Assembly: GCA_946402275.1 (NCBI GenBank)
Contig: CAMIVY010000006.1
Coordinates: 51,569 to 115,568, forward strand
Origin: an uncultured Prevotella sp.
Lineage (GTDB): Bacteria > Bacteroidota > Bacteroidia > Bacteroidales > Bacteroidaceae
Direction of reading: 5' to 3'
DNA length: 64,000 nucleotides
Each line of letters opens with the position of its first letter. The first letter of the stretch is position 1. The notes under the pieces are model-generated. The model saw only the letters and a program-made list of their open reading frames with translations, was not told where the DNA came from and did no database searches. Position numbers and translations under genes: made by a program. This document shows positions 41,863-48,976 of the stretch, piece by piece.

Positions 41863-43174
41863 AAATCCATTTCCAGAACCACTCAGCCAGAGGTGATGGA
41901 CAACTGAGCAACCCACCGTTTGACTGTAGATTAAGGAAAGAGAAGCGGATGCGATGCAGAGGATGATATTTGTCGTTATACACACTCAGGCTCCTCCCGC
42001 TGATGCAGTTTTCGGCTTTCACCTCAATAGGAATAATCTCGTCCTTCCACTGAATCAGCAGTTCCAATTCTGCTTTGCTATCAGGCGACCAATAATTTGG
42101 CATTTGATTGTTCATCATCGGCATTAGCGATTGCAATACAGCATTCTCTGCCATAGCGCCCTTGAATTCTGTATAGTTGGAACTCGAATCCATGATGGTA
42201 CTGGCAGGCAGATGAGCAAGCTGACGCAACAGGCCACAATCGCAGGCATATACCTTAAAGGCATCTGGCTCTTCATAGGCCTTCAACGGCATGCCTGGCT
42301 TGGAAACGTTGTTGATGCGATAAATCATGCCTGCATCTTCTAACCATAGCAATGAATCCTCATAATCTTTGGAGCGAGCCCCCGTCTTGATAACCTTGAA
42401 TATGAACTTACGGTTCTCTTTACTCAACTGTGAAGGCAAGGAGTGCCAGACGGCACGAATACGCGGAATTTCACGTGGCTGTGCATACTTTGCAAAATCA
42501 AGTTCATACAAATCCAAAATGCCTTGTAGGACATCGTCCACAGATTGCATTCCTTGATTGTTGAGCATGGCAACAACAGCTTCAGGCATTCCTCCGCATA
42601 TCATGTAACGGCGATACTCCAATTTCAGTTTGTTCAATATAATCTCAGGGAGATGGGTGGGCGATTCTATTCCTTCCACATATTCAAATGTCTGTTCATC
42701 ACTGACGCGCAGAAATTCCCGGAACGAGACAGGATACATTCTCATGACCCGAACCTTGCCTACGGGAACAGTCATCCTGCGCCTTTTGACAGCCACCCCA
42801 AGCAATGAACCCGCAGTAATGATATGATATTGCGGAGCTTCCTCACAGAAATATTTGAGACTATTCAGAGCCTCCTCACACTCCTGAATCTCGTCAAAAA
42901 TAAGCAATGTCTTCCCTGCTATCAATGGAACATCACAATACAGGGCCAGTTCCTTGATAATGCGCTCAGGACTTTTTGAAACTTGAAAGACAGATTTCAG
43001 TTCTGGCTGTCGGTCGAAATCGAATCTGGCATATTGTTCAAAGCACTCCTTGCCGAATGCTTCCATCACCCAGGTTTTCCCTATCTGACGAGCACCTTGT
43101 AACAGAATAGGCTTACGCTGTGGACTATCCTTCCACTGTTTAAAATCTGCAATAATATCTCTTCTTATATCCAT
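41861..43174 (-). CDS. AAA ATPase with DUF4143 (AAA_14) domain
   Basis: 437 residues from the ATG at 43174. The longer frame starts at 43237 inside the -7 box. Walker A is KPILLQGARQIGKTWVMEAFG and Walker B is KTLLIFDEIQECEEALNSLKYF. MYPVSFREFL and a C-terminal nuclease-like DUF4143 region (PDSKAELELLIQWKDEIIPIEVKAE, PD-ExK-like) follow. The family is widespread in Bacteroidetes, often in several copies, with no settled role. The first gene of the accessory segment. Confidence 0.88.
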   Translation of the reverse strand: MDIRRDIIADFKQWKDSPQRKPILLQGARQIGKTWVMEAFGKECFEQYARFDFDRQPELKSVFQVSKSPERIIKELALYCDVPLIAGKTLLIFDEIQECEEALNSLKYFCEEAPQYHIITAGSLLGVAVKRRRMTVPVGKVRVMRMYPVSFREFLRVSDEQTFEYVEGIESPTHLPEIILNKLKLEYRRYMICGGMPEAVVAMLNNQGMQSVDDVLQGILDLYELDFAKYAQPREIPRIRAVWHSLPSQLSKENRKFIFKVIKTGARSKDYEDSLLWLEDAGMIYRINNVSKPGMPLKAYEEPDAFKVYACDCGLLRQLAHLPASTIMDSSSNYTEFKGAMAENAVLQSLMPMMNNQMPNYWSPDSKAELELLIQWKDEIIPIEVKAENCISGRSLSVYNDKYHPLHRIRFSFLNLQSNGGLLSCPSPLAEWFWKWI

Positions 43175-43234
43175 ACAAACACTTTTTACTGCCGATTTGT
43201 GTGCGTTTATGACACTTTTCGGCACTTGTCGCTG

Positions 43235-43242
43235 CAAATATA
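43235..43242 (-). promoter_or_regulatory. -7 box of the DUF4143 ATPase gene
   Basis: TATATTTG on the minus strand. The transcript would begin near 43230, giving a leader of about 55 nt to the ATG at 43174. Confidence 0.5.
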
Positions 43243-43332
43243 CGAATTATATAAGGAATATGCAAATAAAAAAGCGAAAAAAATTAAAAAGAGAGGATCA
43301 CAGTATCTGTCAATTTCATATTGCCTATAGAC

Positions 43333-43578
43333 ACCTAACATAAATCTCAGTAAATTCCTTTGTATATCAGCGTTTAAGGCATGTTAGGTATCACTTTGAG
43401 ACCTAACATAGAGGTAACAAAGACCTAACATAACACCTAACATTTACTGTTATAGAATGAAGTCAGGATGTTACCTCTTATGTTACCTCTTTGTTAGGTG
43501 TTATGTTAGGTGTTGAAGGCAGCAAAATCGCTTGAAAGCCCTTTAGACAGGGACTTTTCCCATTTTTGCATGTTAGGT
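43333..43578. repeat. Dispersed 9-bp words ACCTAACAT / ATGTTAGGT
   Basis: ACCTAACAT occurs at 43333, 43401, 43423 and 43435. The inverted form ATGTTAGGT occurs at 43381, 43503 and 43570, with the 8-bp core TGTTAGGT also at 43492. Related GAGGTAACA (43411) and ATGTTACCT (43468, 43480) also occur. The two middle clusters are roughly inverted and could form a large cruciform. There is no coding frame. The function is unknown. Confidence 0.85.
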
Positions 43579-43687
43579 GTTGGCCAAAATGGCTTTCTCG
43601 TTCAAATAACCAACTGTTATTGTACAATAAGTGCCACTTATCCTGCAATAGATGTGTGGCTTGTTAAAAGCAATAGACTTGTCTTTT

Positions 43688-43748
43688 ATTCCCAACGTGG
43701 GAATGTTTTATTCCCAGGCTGGGAATATTATTTTCCCAATGTGGGAAT
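43688..43748. repeat. Three palindromes TTCCCA-NNN-TGGGAA phased at 22 bp
   Basis: 17-bp palindromes at 43688-43704 (ACG centre), 43710-43726 (GGC) and 43732-43748 (ATG). Start-to-start distance is exactly 22 bp in both steps, about two helical turns, so they lie on one face of the DNA. This looks like a multi-site operator. Confidence 0.85.
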
Positions 43749-43832
43749 AAAACTGAGCAAATTTGGTAGATTGAGATATGCCATTGGGGAGGCCGTCCCT
43801 CGTAATGTTCTAGTAGTTAATACGCACTTATG

Positions 43833-44279
43833 TTAATGGAAGCCCTTGGCATATTCGTATTCTTTCTGAAGTTCAAACAAACTGCTCTTTTCGTCCACTC
43901 CCACAAAGAGTATCTGGTCAGCGAGTTCACAGATGTACCTGTTACGGGCATGAGCCGTAACCTTTGATTGACGAGTTGCGTTTGAAACGGAGATAATCAA
44001 TAGCTTCCCCTCATCCATCGTTTCTTTCAATTCTGCTGGGACAACCTTATACATCTGCCTTGCCAAGACAAGGATAATAGGACATTTAGCTTTTAGTAGA
44101 AAATGCAGCACATCCTGTTCCAATTTGCTGCTAAAGCCGCTTACTACACATCCTTCATGCTTCGCAGTTGCCCAGTCGTAGCATTTCAGTACCATATCTG
44201 GTGGTATGGTGCTAGAAGCTAAGAATGCCGTCTTGTGCTGCTTCAGCAATTCCTTGTTGCCAAGATAATCCATGTCCAT
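43833..44279 (-). CDS. DprA/Smf-like SLOG-domain protein
   Basis: 148 residues from the ATG at 44279 (alternatives: ATG 44273, GTG 44285). It has a Rossmann-like single domain: TAFLASSTIPPDMVLKCYDWA, CVVSGFSSKLEQDVLHFLL, CPIILVLARQMYKVVPAELKETMDEGKLLIISVSN, ARNRYICELADQILFVGV. This follows the order of DprA but without the HTH or SAM domains. The SLOG superfamily binds nucleotides or single-stranded DNA. The role here is not known. The -7 box TATCTTTG lies at 44304-44297. Confidence 0.7.
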   Translation of the reverse strand: MDMDYLGNKELLKQHKTAFLASSTIPPDMVLKCYDWATAKHEGCVVSGFSSKLEQDVLHFLLKAKCPIILVLARQMYKVVPAELKETMDEGKLLIISVSNATRQSKVTAHARNRYICELADQILFVGVDEKSSLFELQKEYEYAKGFH

Positions 44280-44296
44280 ATACACATTTCTTTATG

Positions 44297-44304
44297 CAAA
44301 GATA
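44297..44304 (-). promoter_or_regulatory. -7 box of the DprA-like gene
   Basis: TATCTTTG on the minus strand, about 17 nt before the preferred ATG. Confidence 0.5.
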
Positions 44305-44354
44305 GACATTATTTACAGATTGTCCAAATCTCTGAATAATTATTTCCGCAATAG

Positions 44355-44385
44355 TTGCGTATTTCATAAACTCTTTTTACCTTTG
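44355..44385 (+). promoter_or_regulatory. Promoter of the 63-codon ORF
   Basis: -33 TTG (44355-44357), 20 bp, -7 TACCTTTG (44378-44385). The ATG at 44390 is only 4 nt after the -7 box, so the mRNA would be leaderless. Confidence 0.6.
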
Positions 44386-44389
44386 CACT

Positions 44390-44581
44390 ATGGAACAAGA
44401 ATTAGAATTCATACCAGACGAGATATATGGAGAAAGGCTACTTATCAGTACTCGTGCTGATAAGACAGAGCTAAATGACAACATCCGTGTCGCCAGAGTG
44501 CTCTTACATAGTTTTGTAGATATGTATATACGCATCAATGAACATCTGCTGATTATTGGGCATAAAAACCCGGAAAACTGA
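44390..44581 (+). CDS. Small protein of unknown function (63 residues), probable leaderless mRNA
   Basis: The frame MEQELEFIPDEIYGERLLIST... is acidic at the N-terminus and ends in a hydrophobic/basic segment (VLLHSFVDMYIRINEHLLIIGHKNPEN). It resembles no family I know. Support for it being a gene comes from a consensus promoter placed exactly upstream. Its stop codon is the first base of a strong hairpin (44580-44608), which is also the 3' end of a convergent candidate sRNA. It might be the protein half of a small regulatory pair. Confidence 0.5.
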   Translation: MEQELEFIPDEIYGERLLISTRADKTELNDNIRVARVLLHSFVDMYIRINEHLLIIGHKNPEN

Positions 44582-44608
44582 GGACATAACCTAGTGGGCT
44601 ATGTCCTC
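44580..44608. terminator. Strong hairpin shared by the small ORF and the convergent RNA
   Basis: Perfect 9-bp stem GAGGACATA (44580-44588) and TATGTCCTC (44600-44608). The U-tract is weak on both strands. Confidence 0.6.
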
Positions 44609-44685
44609 GTAGAGTGGTCAGAAAGGTCCAGCTTGAATATTGCTTTGAAAGCAAATCGTTCGCGCCCTCTGACGACATTCTGACG
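44580..44685 (-). ncRNA. Candidate small RNA convergent with the 63-codon ORF
   Basis: A full promoter at 44689-44720 points toward lower coordinates with no ORF behind it. The deduced transcript of about 105 nt ends in the hairpin GAGGACATA/TATGTCCTC (44608-44580, with an extra GCC/GG pairing), followed by a moderately U-rich tail. An internal closing helix GTCAGAA/TTCTGAC can form. Its 3' end overlaps the stop of the 63-codon ORF, so the two RNAs share complementary ends. Confidence 0.5.
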
Positions 44686-44688
44686 CTG

Positions 44689-44720
44689 CAAAAATAGGAA
44701 CTTTTTCTGAAACATCCAAA
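44689..44720 (-). promoter_or_regulatory. Promoter of the candidate small RNA
   Basis: -33 TTTG (44720-44717), 20 bp, -7 TATTTTTG (44696-44689) on the minus strand. Confidence 0.55.
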
Positions 44721-44809
44721 TCTTTCAGCCTTTATTTTCTGTTTTGAGGAAAAAGCCTTTCTTTTTTATTCGTTATCGTTTAATTCATCGCCCAAGGAAT
44801 CTCAGAATC

Positions 44810-45109
44810 TCAGGGACAGATCAACTGATACAACTCCTTAGCGTGAATCAAAGTTCCTGTCCCTGGTGATTCCTTATAGATCGAAACAGGTGGAATTGAA
44901 CGTATAAAAGAAGCGATGTAAATAGCAAATAGTGGCAACGAAATAAACCACAGCCACACAATAGCTACAATGCAAGAATTTAATAATCCCCCCATTTCAG
45001 CATTATCATGACAGTTTATACCAATGGCAAGAACACCGATGGTGACAGAGAGTATTAACAGAACCTCTATCGACCGATACGAATAACTAAGTAGTGGTTT
45101 TGTTTTCAT
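44810..45109 (-). CDS. Small membrane protein of unknown function
   Basis: 99 residues with two or three hydrophobic segments (about 15-32, 45-72). It is rich in Ile and Leu and has no recognised motif. It lies 5 bp downstream of another membrane protein gene and probably belongs to the same transcript. Base composition is AT-rich, as in the rest of this accessory segment. Confidence 0.5.
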   Translation of the reverse strand: MKTKPLLSYSYRSIEVLLILSVTIGVLAIGINCHDNAEMGGLLNSCIVAIVWLWFISLPLFAIYIASFIRSIPPVSIYKESPGTGTLIHAKELYQLICP

Positions 45110-45114
45110 TTCTA

Positions 45115-45726
45115 TTATCTAGATAGTCCAACTTTCCACATAACAAATAGAACAGAAAGTGTGAATAGTAAACAAATAACGCCACCAATAATATAAGCTT
45201 TTTCTCTGACAGCCCAGTAATAATCATCATTACTCATCAAAGCAATATTTAGTTTTCCTACTCTCTTTTGCAACTCCAAGACAGAAGGGTAATAAGTAAC
45301 CTTGTGAATCTTGGTGTCTAAAAGAAAGTATTTATTACTCGACAGACCTATTACAGAATCTCCGATCACTTCTATTTGCCGAACCCCATCAATACCTTCT
45401 GTGCTATGGTCGTCATCTTTATAAATACTTCCATTATCTGGCATATCAACGGATATTAATTGATAACCGTTAGGAAGTGGAGCTTTCCAAGAATCTCCAA
45501 ATCCAATATCAACACTTAGTAGTCCCGATATAACAATCATAGCAATGACACTACTGCCTACGTAGCCTGCTATTCCAACTATAGGCGTAAGGAAAGTCAA
45601 AAGCATTTTTCTTTTTCTCGCTTTTTTTGATAAAAAGGGATAGACAACAGCTACCCCGATCACGCCAAGTATGGCTGCAATAACAGCAAAAATGACTAGC
45701 CATATTACAAGAAATATAATTCCCAT
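45115..45726 (-). CDS. Membrane protein of unknown function
   Basis: 203 residues from the ATG at 45726, preceded by CGAAGAGAAAG. The frame can be extended to a TTG at 45753, but that codon lies in a -7 box (TATCTTTG, 45758-45751). There are two N-terminal hydrophobic segments (5-30, 45-70), an extracytoplasmic region of about 100 residues (PLPNGYQLISVDMPDNGSIYKD, EVIGDSVIGLSSNKYFLLD) and a final membrane helix. There is no family assignment. It sits between the DKNYY gene and the 99-residue membrane gene. Confidence 0.55.
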   Translation of the reverse strand: MGIIFLVIWLVIFAVIAAILGVIGVAVVYPFLSKKARKRKMLLTFLTPIVGIAGYVGSSVIAMIVISGLLSVDIGFGDSWKAPLPNGYQLISVDMPDNGSIYKDDDHSTEGIDGVRQIEVIGDSVIGLSSNKYFLLDTKIHKVTYYPSVLELQKRVGKLNIALMSNDDYYWAVREKAYIIGGVICLLFTLSVLFVMWKVGLSR

Positions 45727-45762
45727 CTTTCTCTTCGATAAAATATTAAGCAAAGATATCCT

Positions 45763-47208
45763 TTACCTGCTGTCTACATGGCATTTGCCTTGACGTAGTT
45801 TTTCAAGGCGTGGATTCGGACTGCCTTGATAGTAACGATTCTTGTCGAAGGCAAAAGGACAGGAGTCTACATAATCGTAACCACAAATAAATGAAACTAT
45901 ATCAACTCCTGTAATCAATGAGTCTTGATAATACACATGGTCGACATCACACGAATAACTTGTATTCTTGTTGTTGTTCGACACATAATTCTCTGATACA
46001 TAGTGCGACTGGAATATCCTGAATGTTTGCGGATTGGCTCCTGGCAAGAGACGATTCTCGTAATAAACTCTATTCTTGTCAGCATACCAGTCACGATAAC
46101 GCTCAATCCGATGAATAGTTGCAAAGTCACAACCAGCAGGCATGGCCATAAGTTCTGAATTATATACAGTCTTGCCATCAGTGTGGAATGCTTCGTTCAA
46201 TCCCTCATTCATATTCTTATGTCTTAACGATTTGAGATCTCGTATAGATGTAGCACTAGCCTGATAATATATGCGATTCTTGTCTTGTGCAAAGTGCTGT
46301 TCACCATCCAACACTCTGAAAGTTTTTGGATCAGCCCCTTCAACTATCTGATTCTCGTAGTAAGCACATTTAGAATCCTTAGCATAGCGGAAACTAAGAG
46401 CTCTAAATGTTGTATAATCGCCGATAGGAATATTATTTTTCCCAATGCTTGCATCTAATCCTAGATAATAGACATTCTTGCAATCTATCGCCCAACTGCC
46501 ATCTATTTCCTTAAAGCTGCCCATATCTGCCACATGAAGTGGATATATGCCGCAGTAGTAATCATGGGCATCGTGTGAAAGTGCGAGAGAAAAACTTAGA
46601 TCGTTCTTTCTTTCAGGAACAACAAATGTTGCAGGATCAGCACCCGGGATAGTGTCGTTATTATACCATACATATCGATTGTCAGCAGAATGGTTTTCGT
46701 TTAGTACACGGAAAGACGAAGGGTCTGCCAAATCTAGAATTTCATTGTAAAAGTATACATGGTTTACGTCTTTTGAATATGCTTCATTTAGACGTACGAA
46801 AGTTGATGGGTCGTATCCTTCAGGTTTTTTTGCTGCAAATTCGCTCGAAGCTATTTCAATAAATAATGAAAATACAGCCACAGGTATTAAAGGACAGAAA
46901 AAGAAAAGCCAAGAAGTCCTCAGACGCTTGGAAACCCAGAAACAAAACCTCATTAACGGGAGCAGATAGAGGGGATACAGCAAGATGATAAAAAACATGC
47001 CATAACGGCAGATCTCGTCAACTGTCGAGTGGATTGGAGCATCAAAGAGGAATAGTGAACCAAAGAAAAATAGCGGCCAAATCAATAGCGACATAAGCAT
47101 AACCCAAAAGACTATCTTCTGAGCAGCTGTAGGCTGATCACCCAGGATGCGTGCTATCAGCCCATGACGTTTATTTGTCTCATTACATATAGATTTTTCT
47201 TTTGACAT
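45763..47208 (-). CDS. DKNYY-repeat membrane protein
   Basis: 481 residues. Three or four N-terminal membrane segments (to about residue 125) anchor an extracytoplasmic region. That region is built of repeats of about 35-40 residues of the form (S)KDxNHVYYxNxxLxGADPxTFRVL, seen at least seven times (YSKDVNHVYFYNEIL, YADKNRVYYENRLLPGANPQTF). This is the DKNYY family signature, whose role is unknown. It is probably the first gene of a three-gene membrane operon. Confidence 0.75.
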   Translation of the reverse strand: MSKEKSICNETNKRHGLIARILGDQPTAAQKIVFWVMLMSLLIWPLFFFGSLFLFDAPIHSTVDEICRYGMFFIILLYPLYLLPLMRFCFWVSKRLRTSWLFFFCPLIPVAVFSLFIEIASSEFAAKKPEGYDPSTFVRLNEAYSKDVNHVYFYNEILDLADPSSFRVLNENHSADNRYVWYNNDTIPGADPATFVVPERKNDLSFSLALSHDAHDYYCGIYPLHVADMGSFKEIDGSWAIDCKNVYYLGLDASIGKNNIPIGDYTTFRALSFRYAKDSKCAYYENQIVEGADPKTFRVLDGEQHFAQDKNRIYYQASATSIRDLKSLRHKNMNEGLNEAFHTDGKTVYNSELMAMPAGCDFATIHRIERYRDWYADKNRVYYENRLLPGANPQTFRIFQSHYVSENYVSNNNKNTSYSCDVDHVYYQDSLITGVDIVSFICGYDYVDSCPFAFDKNRYYQGSPNPRLEKLRQGKCHVDSR

Positions 47209-47293
47209 ATTATGATAGGTTTATTATTTCTTCTGCAATAGTATTGTATTGCGCCAATTATCTACCCTTTTTCTTGAACAATTGCAGGCCGTA

Positions 47294-47330
47294 GTACCTG
47301 ACATCTGTAAGTATGACAGGTGTCAGGTAC
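47294..47330. terminator. Long hairpin between the Abi-like and DKNYY genes
   Basis: 15-bp arms GTACCTGACATCTGT (47294-47308) and ACAGGTGTCAGGTAC (47316-47330) with one wobble pair and a 7-nt loop. There is no U-tract, so it may be a terminator without a tail or a protein site. Confidence 0.5.
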
Positions 47331-47345
47331 GTGTCACATCATCCA

Positions 47346-48095
47346 CTATTTCCATTCCATTTGGTTTCGGATTTCACGACAAACGTGACTAAAATGTTCT
47401 TGCTCTCTAACCCATTCAGGCAAGTCACTATTCATCCATCCAATTACCTTCAAAATTTCAGCATGTATTTCCTCTACTCGATTCAAATTCCAGCAAATGG
47501 ACTCATTATGAAAGATTCTGTTCCTAAAATGCCTGAATAGGTTAAGTGGTGCGGAAACGTTACGTCGTTTTCGCTCCTGCCGTGGCATATATGGGAAAGC
47601 ACGACGAAGTGCTTGCCATAGAGTACGTTCGTATTCGCTATTCAGCAATGACACCCAGAAGCCCAAAGTAAGTTCAGCCACAATTTTTGAGGGTGTTATT
47701 TGTTCGTGTCGCGCAGAAATATGCTGTGCTGCTTCTGTTATATATTTGTTTAGGCTGCGTAATCCTGGCGTTGAAGGGAATATGGCATACCAGTCTTCTC
47801 GTCCTGTCATAGTCTCCAATTCACGACATAGTGCATTTCTCAACGTTACTTCCAATACTGACAAGCTCGTGTATAATGATTCTGACAACATCAAATTGCA
47901 TTCATAATGCTTAATGGCACGAGCCTCGTCATTAGGATAGAGAGCAAAATATCGCTCCATTCGCTTCGTTGAGAAAACTTTTTCAAAGAATTTCTTGTTT
48001 ATTTCCATAATTATTTGTAACTTTGCAACGCAGTCCCGGTAGTTCCTCTCCCAGATATTAGATGCTGGTGATGAATCCGGGTTTTTTATATCCAT
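47346..48095 (-). CDS. Abi-like protein with HEPN R-x4-H motif (putative abortive infection)
   Basis: 249 residues from the ATG at 48095. A further in-frame ATG at 48008 would give the more usual N-terminus MEINKKFFEKVF. YFALYPNDEARAIKHYECNLMLSESLYTSLSVLEVTLRNAL and GFWVSLL are typical of the AbiD/AbiF (Abi_2) group. FRHFRNRIFHNE carries the R-x4-H motif of HEPN ribonucleases. In known systems such proteins halt growth after phage infection by RNA cleavage. No toxin-antitoxin partner is obvious. The upstream neighbour is a methylase remnant. Confidence 0.75.
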   Translation of the reverse strand: MDIKNPDSSPASNIWERNYRDCVAKLQIIMEINKKFFEKVFSTKRMERYFALYPNDEARAIKHYECNLMLSESLYTSLSVLEVTLRNALCRELETMTGREDWYAIFPSTPGLRSLNKYITEAAQHISARHEQITPSKIVAELTLGFWVSLLNSEYERTLWQALRRAFPYMPRQERKRRNVSAPLNLFRHFRNRIFHNESICWNLNRVEEIHAEILKVIGWMNSDLPEWVREQEHFSHVCREIRNQMEWK

Positions 48096-48107
48096 AATTG
48101 GTTGCTG

Positions 48108-48115
48108 CAAAAGTA
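48108..48115 (-). promoter_or_regulatory. -7 box of the Abi-like gene
   Basis: TACTTTTG on the minus strand, 12 nt before the ATG at 48095, implying a leader of only about 8 nt. Confidence 0.5.
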
Positions 48116-48154
48116 CGAATTTCTTTTTACTTTACGCTCTTTTTCCTACATTTT

Positions 48155-48493
48155 TTATTCTTCATTTAGTTCATCACCCATACGATATTTGATGTCGTAA
48201 TTGATGATGAAGTCGAGTTCTTCTTCCGTGAAACCGTAATGCTTGGCAAGGACTTTGTCAATCTCGTCCATTATTTTCTTACTATAGTACTTTCGATAAG
48301 TTACTGTATCTTGTAAGCCATTTGTTTTACTATTTATCACATAATGTTGGGCATTTTTTCGCAGTCCATTTTCCATTTGATTACTCAAATCCACAAGTGA
48401 ATGCTCAATCGGTTGCGTGGGATAATCGAAATTACATCCAAACATCCAGCCTTCTGTAAAGTTAAACAAATCATAGTTAGACGAATAATACAT
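48155..48493 (-). pseudogene. C-terminal remnant of a DNA methyltransferase/restriction protein
   Basis: The 112-residue frame ends KKIMDEIDKVLAKHYGFTEEELDFIINYDIKYRMGDEL. I recall this as the C-terminus of large Bacteroidetes SAM-dependent DNA methyltransferases of restriction systems. The catalytic NPPY region is absent and no upstream frame continues it, so this is probably a truncated relic. It could instead be a short independent gene, since it keeps an ATG and an intact frame. Confidence 0.5.
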
Positions 48494-48628
48494 CCGTTAT
48501 AAGGTCTTGCAAGCCATTCACAAATTTCGACTCTATGTTGTCATAGATTCTTGCCATGTCTGCACTATTGTTTTAGGAGCATAGCACTTACCGGATTTAC
48601 AGGTCACCCCCACCAACCAAACAGACAC

Positions 48629-48648
48629 GAAAAAAGCGCGGACCGCTT
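48629..48648 (-). terminator. Terminator of the second structured RNA
   Basis: Minus strand stem AAGCG/CGCTT with a 5-nt loop and six T. Confidence 0.6.
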
Positions 48649-48878
48649 ATCCGTGTCTGAGGTTGTAGGAAATACCCGTCCGTCTAGATAAGTGACATGT
48701 CCGCACTATCAAGTGCAGACATTAGTCATTATTGTTAGACGAACATTGTGTTTAAAACTTCCTACATTTCAGACACGCCGAATAACTGCTAATGCTGTTA
48801 TTGTTTTACCCTCTAAAATTATACTGCCACTCTGCACTCAGAGACCACGGGCTGTTTACAGCCATCAGCAGTACTTGA
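48629..48878 (-). ncRNA. Candidate structured non-coding RNA, about 245 nt
   Basis: The segment is bounded by a promoter (48882-48912) and a T6 terminator (48629-48648) and has no credible ORF. A long hairpin runs from 48653 to 48776: GTGTCTGA/TCAGACAC, TGTAGGAA/TTCCTACA, CGTCTA/TAGACG, ATAA-TGAC/GTCATTAT and an apical ATGTC-GCACT/AGTGC-GACAT with a 4-nt loop. Upstream are a hairpin at about 48780-48803 and a three-way-junction-like set (ACTGC/GCAGT enclosing GGCTG/CAGCC and CTCTG/CAGAG, 48823-48873). I do not recognise the family. Confidence 0.65.
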
Positions 48879-48881
48879 ATG

Positions 48882-48912
48882 CAAAGATAGGGATTATTTC
48901 CGAAAAAAGCAA
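48882..48912 (-). promoter_or_regulatory. Promoter of the second structured RNA
   Basis: -33 TTG (48912-48910), 20 bp, -7 TATCTTTG (48889-48882). Confidence 0.7.
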
Positions 48913-48976
48913 GAAAAAGGTGGAAATCTTTTGATTCCCACCTGATTGTTATCTATTCAGACGTGAAAGCAAATTG

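Noticed and set aside
43333..43578. CRISPR array
   Set aside because: Repeats are only 9 bp, occur in both orientations with irregular spacing, and no cas gene is nearby.
43510..43836. 108-codon plus-strand ORF across the palindrome region
   Set aside because: It crosses the phased palindromes and the ATGTTAGGT word, has no promoter or family resemblance, and overlaps the end of the DprA-like gene.
44609..44690. tRNA-like look (CTTTGAAAG anticodon-like hairpin, GTGGTC words)
   Set aside because: No T-arm (TTCGANTC) and no acceptor pairing. The segment is better explained as the body of a candidate small RNA.
48592..48640. Site-specific integration end (att) beside the methylase remnant
   Set aside because: No direct repeat partner, tRNA target or integrase gene found in the window.
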